Source: Dipteris shenzhenensis (lineage: Eukaryota; Polypodiophyta; Polypodiopsida; Gleicheniales). From it: a DNA stretch of 64,000 bases. Positions 56,933 to 64,000 of the stretch are shown here, piece after piece. The stretch is taken from NCBI GenBank assembly GCA_047967505.1, contig CM106539.1. One strand, written 5' to 3'. Made by a program: the position numbers and the translations under genes. The notes under the pieces are model-generated. The model was given only the letters and a program-made list of their open reading frames with translations. It made no database searches and was not told where the DNA came from. Every line of letters starts with the position of its first letter. Position 1 is the stretch's first letter.

Positions 56933-57292
56933 CTTCCCAAATCAAAAGTTCACTTTGTGGCACTATCATATTCACATAAAAATATTGTTTTTTCAATCTA
57001 TACTTTTGCACCAACATGCAAGAATTTGAAATAATCCTATATTAGAAATTCTAGCTATATCTAAGTTATTTGTTAATTTAATTATTTTTAATATTTTTCC
57101 TTGACATTTTTCCTTCCCAAATCAAAAGTTCACTTTGTGGCACTATCATATTCACATAAAAATATTGTTTTTTCAATCTATACTTTTGCACCAACATGCA
57201 AGAATTTGAAATAATCCTATATTAGAAATTCTAGCTATATCTAAGTTATTTGTTAATTTAATTATTTTTAATATTTTTCCTTGACGTTTTTC
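56933..57292. repeat. 180-bp tandem duplication, essentially perfect
   Basis: 56933-57112 and 57113-57292 read the same from CTTCCCAAATCAAAAGTTCA to CCTTGACATTTTTC; I saw at most a couple of differences at the very end. It lies in the 3' flank of T1 copy 2. A shorter 40-45-bp CTTCCCAAATCAAAA repeat leads into it (56855-56935). Confidence 0.95.
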
Positions 57293-57589
57293 GTTGACGT
57301 GATAAATTTATAAATCCATGAAAGGAGACTTAAATATTTCATGAAAATAACATTGTCACTCGGCAATATGCACAAAATTTAGCAAAACTTTTAATAAATA
57401 GAAAGAAGACATTATGCCATAAGACCCAAGTTTTGTATTGAACCAAAGAGGTATAATAGCAATTATAGCTATTATTATATGATTACATTGAGAGACGTTG
57501 CTCTCAGCTAGAGTCTTTATATCCAAAATGATATAGATTGAACATATGTTTACAATTTAAATTGTTGCTCTTAAAGAGCCTCAATTCGT

Positions 57590-58005
57590 GCCATCTGCAT
57601 AATTTGACTCCCCATTGTCTTATTGCTCAATGTCATGACAGTCCCTTGCCAGGTGCCATCTGCATAATTTGACTCCCACTTGTCTTGCCAAGCCTTGCCC
57701 CTTGGGTGCATTGACTCCCCATTGTCTTATTGCTCAATGCGATAGTCCCTTGCCAGGTGCCATCTGCATTAACTTCCTATTATCTTGCCAAGCCTTGACC
57801 CTTGGGTGACATCCAGTGCAAAATACAGGTACCATCTGCATTAACTCCCGCAAGTTATCTTGCCAAGCCTTGCCCCTTGGGTGCATTGACTCCCCATTGT
57901 CTTATTGCTCAATGTGATAGTCCCTTGCCAGGTGCCATCTGCATTAACTCCCTATTGTCTTGGCAAGCCTTGACCCTTGGGTGACATCCAGTGCATATTT
58001 TGACT
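57590..58005. repeat. Minisatellite beside T1 copy 2
   Basis: Alternating blocks GTGCCATCTGCAT(T/A)A, TTGACTCCCCATTGTCTTAT, TTGCTCAATG and CTTGCCAAGCCTTG(C/A)CCCTTGGGTG recur about four times with a mixed period near 100 and 200 bp. The array ends about 105 bp from the stop codon of the T1 C-terminal frame. Confidence 0.88.
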
Positions 58006-58111
58006 CTCATTTGACATAGGAGGTGATGAATTTGATTATAATTGTCTTGGATTGGCTCCTTGCCTAGTACCCAAATAAAATCCTTTAATGGACTTCAATA
58101 CAAAGCTTTAA

Positions 58112-58960
58112 TCATGGACATTCTTCATTTGCGCTGTCTCCTTCTAGTTCCTCCATGGCGAGCATCCCTAAAAATTCGTGTATATGCAAAATAGTTTGCT
58201 GTGGTATTTTTATTTTTCCTTCTACCTCATATCCCATGTGCTTCTTTGATTTCTTTGCCCTTGAATGCCAAGACACTGTGATTGTCTCCGTCGAAACTTG
58301 AGAGACCGCTTCATCATTTGGGACCCACTCCTTCATTATACAATTAGTATATAATGTGTTGTTATCCATATTCTCCTTCCTGCCCTTTGGCTCATACCAT
58401 ACTGCTGTAAATGTTGTAGCTCTCCCTTGGTCATCTCTTTGCACATCAACTACTTTTGCAACCCAAAACTTCACATTCTCATATTCATCATCCGATGGCC
58501 AAACCACAACAAAACAATCGACCTCTATATCTACTTGTGGCATAAACTCTCTCTTCTTCAGTCCACAATATGGACGTGGGAGTAATGATACAAATTCATT
58601 TTCAAAGACTGGAGCTGGGCGCAAATCGTTATGAACATTTGGCCAAAACATATTGCATTCTTCCTTGACATCCTTTGAGCCTCGCATTCTCTCAAGGTCC
58701 TTTATTAAATTTCGTGTCTTGTTAATTACAGTGGTAGTGTGTTCTCTCCAAGTAGGCTTCGAATCAGGATATCTTCGGAGCATTTCCTCTTTGTATGTAA
58801 TAAATGCTTTTAATCCTTCTATTTCACAATTAGACCTCTCATTAAATTCTTGTATAGGAGCCCATGTTGGATACCTTTCCTTGCTAGGAATTGAAGTTAA
58901 GACACTGTAAGGTTCTTCAGGTTCCCATTTTGTATCATGAGAATACTGTTGCCATTGCAT
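58112..58960 (-). CDS. T1 copy 2, C-terminal domain (282 residues, intact)
   Basis: An open frame continuing the core (MQWQQYSHDTKWEPEEPYSV at its start). It includes a Lys/Arg-rich helical middle, then VDCFVVVWPSDDEYENVKFWVAKVVDV and FTAVWYEPKG in part. This reads like a small beta-barrel 'W..KV..V' module (Tudor/agenet/BAH-like by eye, unproven). The end EELEGDSANEEC is shared with copy 1. Because it is in frame with the core across one TAA at 58976, it is probably the C-terminus of the same protein. Confidence 0.6.
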   Translation of the reverse strand: MQWQQYSHDTKWEPEEPYSVLTSIPSKERYPTWAPIQEFNERSNCEIEGLKAFITYKEEMLRRYPDSKPTWREHTTTVINKTRNLIKDLERMRGSKDVKEECNMFWPNVHNDLRPAPVFENEFVSLLPRPYCGLKKREFMPQVDIEVDCFVVVWPSDDEYENVKFWVAKVVDVQRDDQGRATTFTAVWYEPKGRKENMDNNTLYTNCIMKEWVPNDEAVSQVSTETITVSWHSRAKKSKKHMGYEVEGKIKIPQQTILHIHEFLGMLAMEELEGDSANEECP

Positions 58961-58975
58961 TACGGGTTTTTCATC

Positions 58976-59680
58976 TTAAAAAAAAAAACGAAAGTAGTGT
59001 GGATTGGTATGACTTGTCAATGCATCACCACCCGTTTGTATGAAAGGTAGAATGAAGCTCTTCCAATCATACATTCTTTCGAGCCTCTCACATACTGTAC
59101 TTTCCTTACGACCACCAACTTGCCTGCCACATCTTCTTACCAAGTCATCTATTGTCTCCACACCCTTGCATTTAAGCTCCCTTGAGACTGTGCTAAAAAC
59201 CCGATCGATATCCTCATGTGTATGCCCAACATACAAAAATCCACATTCGACCTCATTGAAGATTCAATGAGCAACTAGCATGGAGCAGAATGCAAACATG
59301 AGTACATTCTTATTTTCTCGCTAGCAATTATCAGCTTGTATTCTCAAAGTCGGTGGCAGGCGACCTTTTTCTGCATGTACATTGCGAATTGCCTTCATAA
59401 TAGATGTTACAACTTGATTGCTATCATGTCGATGCAAGGAATCAATCCATACATCTGTAAAGAACTTAATTCCATGCACTAACACTCCACATAGATGTGT
59501 CTTTAGAAAGTGCTTTCCTTGTAATTTAGGTGGAGTGGCAACAAAACGAGGCAATGTTGTTGTATTCTGATCCATGCCATCTACAATAAGGCACATGTAG
59601 TCATCAGGATGCGAAATAGCTTGCTCCTTCCAAAATGCATATTTTTGTCTGGAATGTCGAATAAGGTCATGATGAGATTT
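58976..59680 (-). pseudogene. T1 copy 2, DDE-like catalytic core
   Basis: One frame, with stops only at about 59324 and 59271, reads HHDLIRHSRQKYAFWKEQA, YMCLIVDGMDQNTTTLPRF (about 59600-59545), LKTHLCGVLVHGIKFF, RIQADNC (about 59330), GFLYVGHTHEDIDRVFSTVS (about 59250-59190) and ERMYDW..FILPFIQTGG. The predicted catalytic acids in VDGMD, ADNC and HTHEDID are all present. The stop at about 59271 is CGA in copy 1 and TGA here. The stop at 58976 follows a run of T. Confidence 0.7.
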
Positions 59681-60426
59681 TCATTTTTTTTTTAATAATT
59701 CCCTTTGATTTGGACATGTTGCACTCTCAATCGCTCGCTTTAAATCATCACAGACATTGCACTTTGACATTTTTTGCCTCCTTGGGATTTTAACATATCC
59801 AAAGTTCTTCTTCCAAAGAGTATACAAAGTATGAGAAGAAGATACGGCATCCCCTCTTTGCCTTTGCTTTTCTGCAATAGAGTCAAATACTTCGAGCTTT
59901 GTCAAGCCCATTGGAAGGTGCATTTCAGTGATCGCGTCACCGTTAGGGAGTTTGGTAGATATATGGGGTTGAGGTAAAGCATTTTCATGTATGAAGTCTT
60001 GCAAAATTGCTGCTACCCTGACAGTTGAGATTCTTGATTTGGACCTTCCCTTATTACCGTGAATGCTAAATTTGTTGCCGCCCTTTGCCTTGTGACTAAA
60101 TCCCAATATGTACCATGGGATAATCCAGTAATATTGCGATATGCCTTATTGCAAATCCTTTTTCCATTTACGAGAGGTTTTACCTTTTGTCTTGAACTTA
60201 GCCTTTTATTGCCATTCTGAAGAAAGCAAGAGAGACTTGTGAGAAGGTATTCATTTCTTTCGCTTCCTCTTCTTTGCCACATGTGTCCTCTACATTCCCT
60301 GATGTCTGCAAGATCAATGAAGCGCATACATCTTCGCTTGCAACATAGATATACCAATGCATTTAACATGTTCTCCTTCTTCATTACTCTCTTCCTCTTT
60401 GGTTGCTTTTGTGGATCTGCCTGGAT
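59681..60426 (-). pseudogene. T1 copy 2, Cys-rich and HTH-like region
   Basis: The frame 60384-60013 contains LCCKRRC, IRECRGHMWQRR, VNGKRICNKAYRNITGLSHG and TYWDL. After a 1-base loss at about 60105 it continues as FSIHGNKGRSKS, HENALPQPH and KCNVCDDLKRA. The ITGLS.GTYW part looks like a helix-turn-helix recognition segment, as expected for DNA binding. The next frame ends at a TGA after an AAAAAAAAAA run (59681-59692). Confidence 0.6.
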
Positions 60427-61605
60427 TCACTTTCTCTTCATGCATATGTATGACCGTTTTCGTTCCTCGTGCACATTGTTATCTGTATTTATGCACTTCT
60501 TCTCCTCACATTTGTTTGTAACCAAGCATCCATGATTGGTTGTTGCATCCTTGTCCATATCACAATCAAAGTTAAATATTGAATAATCCTCTGTTGATCT
60601 CATCCTCGTTTTTAACATACTCTTAGGACCATTCAATGAATTCAATATTCTACGAGAGTATTGAGAACCTTGAAACTCTTCCACTCCTGAGAGAACATCA
60701 CTCATTGGGACATCTTGCATGGCTTTCACAAATCCACAACCTTGATTGACACCAGTTTTGTTAATATGCATGAACTCATCCACACTTGACAAGACATCGC
60801 TATTGAAACCTTTGCCCTTCTCACTGTGCAAGAACTCATCCACCCCTGATAAGGCTTCGCTTCTAAAATCATTTTGTTTCTCGGAACCAATGAACTCATC
60901 CACTCCAGATAAGATGCCACTTCTATAATTGAGTATATTGAAATCATCCACATTTGAAGTGATAGAGCCTGGTACATGGGCACACTTTTTAGGTCCTTTG
61001 ATATTGTAGTATACGTTGTCTTTATCATTGAAAACCACGTGCCTCTTTCTCATGTTTAAAAATTGCATGCTCCATCTCATATTCTTGCCTACCTCATAGT
61101 AGGGATCACATAAGGATGTTATGTTATCAACCATACCATCATCAGTGACTTTTAGAATCCTCATCTGTGCAAATGACCATTGCTCCACTTGTTCAAATCC
61201 CAATACTTCACCTTCTGCTACAGTCTTATTTGCAAATGATCTCATTTGTAAAATGTCCCCTATAGTAAAATCCAAGGTGGTGCACTTTGTATTCTTGATA
61301 ATGTCTATTGCATAAGTCTCATCTTTGTCCCATGCTATAAATGATTTGTTGGATGTATTGTAGGGAATAACATCTCCAAGTGTTTCCATATCTCCACATT
61401 TATACTTTAGCTCAACATGTGCGCTAAGAATCTTTGATACAGTAACTGCCACCTTATCTTTGCCAAGTCTTCGAAAGTGGCAAATTGAATTGGGATCACT
61501 ATCATGGATTGTAGCAAATGTAACTACTTCTCTTTTGCTACATAAAATCACATCCATCCCTGGAACAAAATCTATAGCCATCTCCTTTGTGAGAGTCCTT
61601 CGCAA
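60427..61605 (-). CDS. T1 N-terminal protein (392 residues) with 20-residue repeats
   Basis: An intact 392-residue frame. Residues 1-210 show no family I know; they include two stretches that look like compact beta domains (VILCSKREVVTFATIHD, and GDILQM...GEVLGFEQVEQWSFAQMRIL in part). Residues about 229-315 hold a repeat with core LSGVDEF(I/L/M/Q), four times, three of them spaced 20 residues (60 bp; DNA 60930-60760). The stop is TGA; the same frame continues past it through QKQPKRKRVMKK, a basic cluster like a nuclear-localisation signal, into the next block. It therefore looks like the first third of one larger transposase-like protein cut by a single nonsense change, rather than a separate gene. 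Confidence 0.65.
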   Translation of the reverse strand: MRRTLTKEMAIDFVPGMDVILCSKREVVTFATIHDSDPNSICHFRRLGKDKVAVTVSKILSAHVELKYKCGDMETLGDVIPYNTSNKSFIAWDKDETYAIDIIKNTKCTTLDFTIGDILQMRSFANKTVAEGEVLGFEQVEQWSFAQMRILKVTDDGMVDNITSLCDPYYEVGKNMRWSMQFLNMRKRHVVFNDKDNVYYNIKGPKKCAHVPGSITSNVDDFNILNYRSGILSGVDEFIGSEKQNDFRSEALSGVDEFLHSEKGKGFNSDVLSSVDEFMHINKTGVNQGCGFVKAMQDVPMSDVLSGVEEFQGSQYSRRILNSLNGPKSMLKTRMRSTEDYSIFNFDCDMDKDATTNHGCLVTNKCEEKKCINTDNNVHEERKRSYICMKRK

Positions 61606-61699
61606 GCAAGCTGCAGTAGCAACAATTACATAAATATTAGTCTCTTTTTAATAATCTACTCATTTATAATAATTTTTAATTAGTACTTAATTTATTGGT

Positions 61700-64000
61700 G
61701 GGAGAAGTTATCCGATCAAGTACTCATCAGATGGACATGCCAAGTTATCCTTTGCATGGTCGATCGAGCATTAAATACTATTTTTGCTCTAGTGTCATGC
61801 ACATCCGTAAAAAAACATGAGCCTACTAGGTATGTTATCCAATCAAGCACTAATGGGATGCGTGTGCCACTTTGCATGTAAGTCAATTCCGCCTAGTTGA
61901 GGGTGTGTACAAAGTATTGTGCCCATCGGATATGCTTTGCATTGTCGATCAAGCATAAAACACCGTTTTTGCCTTAGTGTCATGCACAACCATGAAAAAA
62001 CACGGTCCTAAGTGTGTTAATCAAACAAGTACTTATTGGATGGGGGCTCCACTTTTAATGCAAGTTTGTTTCAACTAGATTGAGATGCGTGCAAAGTATT
62101 GTCACCATCGGATATGCTTTGCATGGTCGATCACGCATTATACACCATTTTTTCAGGATTTTTTCCCTAGTGATATGCACATCCGCAAAATAACACGCCC
62201 TTAGGTGTGTTATCTGACCAAGTACTTATCGGATGGGTGTGCCTCTTTGAGAACATTTCAATACCACCTAGGTTGAGGTGTACAAAAAGTGTTGTGCCCA
62301 TCGGATATGCTTTGCATGGTTGATCGAGCATTAAATACTATTTTTGCTCGTGTCATGCACATCCGTTAAAAAAAACATGCTGCTAGGTGTGTTATCTGAT
62401 CAAGTACTTATGCGATGGGAATGCCACTTTGCATGTAAGTCAATTCCACCTGGTTGAAGGTGTGTGCAAAGTATTGTGCCCATCGGATATGCTTTGCATT
62501 GTCGATCAAGCATAAAACACCGTTTTTGCCTTAGTGTCATGCACAACCATGAAAAAACACGGTTCCAGGTGTGTTATTCAAAATAGTACTTATCGGATGG
62601 GGGATCCAGTTTGCACGCAAGTCCGTTTCAACTAGGTTGAGGTGTGTGCAAAGTATTGTCACCATCGGATATGATTTACATGGTCGATCACACATTATAC
62701 ACCGTTTTTTCCCTAGTGGTATGCACATCCGCAAAAAAACACGCCCTTAGGTATGTTATCAGACCAAGTACTTATCGGATGGGTGTGCCTCTTTGAGAAC
62801 ATTTCAATACCACCTAGGTTGAGGTATAGGAAAAGTATTATGCCCATCGGATATGCTTTGCATGGTCGATCGAGCATTAAATATCATTTTTGCCTTAGTG
62901 TCATGCACATCCATAAAAAAACACGCTGCTAGGTGTGTTATCCGATCAAGCACTTATGCGATGGGAATGCCACTTTGCATGTAAGTAAATTCCTCCTAGT
63001 TGAAGGTGTGTGCAAAGTATCGTGCCCATCGGATATGCTTTGCATTGTCGATCAAGCATAAAATACTGTTTTTGCCTTAGTGTCATGCACAACCATGAAA
63101 AAACACGGTCCTAGGTGTGTTATTCAAACTAGTACTTATCCGATGGGGGCTCCAGTTTGCACGCAAGTCTGTTTCAACTAGGTTGAGGTGTCTGCAAAGT
63201 ATTGTCACCATCGGATATGATTTGCATGGTCGATCACGCATTATACCACCGTTTTTTCCCTAGTGGTATGCACATCCAATCAAGTACTTATACGATGGGA
63301 ATGGCACTTTGCATGTAAGGAAATTCCACCTGGTTGAAGGTGTGTGCAAAGTATTGTGCCCATCGGTATGCTTTGCATTGTCGATCAAGCATAGAACACC
63401 GTTTTGCCTTTATATCATGCACAACCATATAAAAACACGACCGTAGCTGTGTTATTCAAATAAGTACTTATCGGATGGGGGCTCCACTTTGCACGCAAGT
63501 GTGTTTCAAATACATTGAGGTGCATGCAAAGTATTATCACCATCAGATATGCTTTTCATGGTCGATCACGCATTATACACCATCTTTTCCCTAGTGATAT
63601 GGACATCTGCAAAAAACACGCCATTAGGTATGTTATTTGACCAAGTACTTATCGGATGGGTGTGCCTCATTGAGAACATCTCAATACCACCTAGGTTGAC
63701 ACGTACCAAAAGTGTTGTGCCCATCGGATATGCTTTGCATGGTCAATCACGCATTATACACCGTTTTTTCCCTAGTGGTATGCACATGAGTAAAAAAACA
63801 CGCCCTTAGGTATGTTATCTGACCAAGTGCTTATCGGATGGGTGTGCCTCTTTGAGAACATTTCAATACCTCCTAGGTTGAGGTGTACAAAAAGTATTGT
63901 GCCCATCGGATATGCTTTGCATGGTCGATCGAGCATTAAATACTATTTTTGCTTTAGTGTCATGCACATCCGTAAAAAAACACGCTGCTAGGTGTGTTAT
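61700..64000. repeat. Satellite array, 182-bp monomers in a trimeric higher-order repeat
   Basis: Thirteen monomers can be counted by the box CATCGGATATGCTTTGCAT. TTTGC starts fall at 61751, 61936, 62118, 62311, 62493, 62675, 62857, 63039, 63221, 63372, 63553, 63734 and 63916. Spacing is 181-185 bp except 193 and one deleted unit of 151. Three monomer types alternate: A (GGTCGATCGAGCATTAAATA), B (TTGTCGATCAAGCATAAAA) and C (GGTCGATCACGCATTATAC), mostly in the order ABC, giving a unit of about 546 bp. The array runs off the right edge and starts about 100 bp from the T1 start codon. It has no coding potential. Confidence 0.92.

Larger units (their letters stand above)
56850..61605 (-). mobile_element. 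Transposase-like element family T1, copy 2 (nearly complete)
   Basis: On the minus strand one long reading path runs from ATG at 61605 to the stop at 58112 (about 1,165 codons). It is interrupted only by TGA at about 60427, a 1-base frameshift at about 60105, TGA at about 59681, stops at about 59324 and 59271, and TAA at about 58976. The 3' flank, including ATCAAAAGTTCACTTTGTGG-type sequence at 56850-56980, matches the flank of copy 1 (50780-50935) in the same relative orientation, so the element extends at least that far. Ends and terminal repeats could not be defined. It is the best template for the family. Confidence 0.75.

Noticed and set aside
61700-64000. CRISPR array
   Set aside because: The repeats are contiguous 182-bp monomers without unique spacers, in a plant-like genome; this is a satellite.

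Overview
This window looks like nuclear DNA of a land plant with a large, transposon-rich genome. The evidence is exons of a plant-type GT14 glycosyltransferase with GT-AG introns of up to 9.5 kb, chromodomain Ty3/gypsy and Ty1/copia relics, two LINE families, and no bacterial-type gene layout. The intron sizes and the mix of transposable elements suggest a fern, gymnosperm or similar non-flowering lineage, but the sequence does not settle this. No tRNA, rRNA or CRISPR array was recognised.

Layout, left to right. 1-960: 3' part of a LINE (family A, + strand). 1.4-5.4 kb: decayed chromodomain Ty3/gypsy pol followed by LTR-like sequence. 5.4-7.1 kb: second family-A LINE (- strand). 7.1-9.5 kb: AT-rich DNA without genes, then promoter-like sequence. 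9.7-11.3 kb: LTR element on the - strand containing an antisense reading frame. 11.6-18.6 kb: nearly full-length but broken LINE of a second family (B, + strand), with a family-A 3' fragment nested inside it. 19.2-36.8 kb: the only convincing host gene, the 3' half of a GT14 (core-2/I-branching-type) glycosyltransferase in seven exon pieces. Its introns hold a second copy of the antisense-ORF LTR element, copia and gypsy relics, gag relics and several local duplications. 37.5-40.3 kb: an LTR-like block and a gag relic. 40.3-40.7 kb: a C-rich array. 40.86-44.3 kb: third family-A LINE, with endonuclease remnants, RT and zinc finger. 46.9-47.95 kb: fourth large family-A copy.

The last 15 kb is unusual. 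Two inverted copies of one uncharacterised transposase-like family lie at 48.9-50.9 kb (+) and 61.6-56.8 kb (-). They are recognised by an IVDGMD / (V/A)DNC / GHTHEDI core, and the second copy is nearly complete. Between them, at 52.8-55.9 kb, is a second, different DDE-like family with DFAENYSF, ISDDREHD and QFKSA motifs. Three unrelated tandem arrays with periods of about 180-186 bp lie within and beside these elements. The window ends in at least 2.3 kb of a satellite with 182-bp monomers arranged as a three-monomer (about 546-bp) higher-order repeat.

Functionally the window is one host gene embedded in dead or dying mobile DNA. Almost every transposon reading frame carries stops or frameshifts. 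The two transposase-like families and the paired LTR elements with a conserved antisense ORF are the parts least explained by standard annotation.
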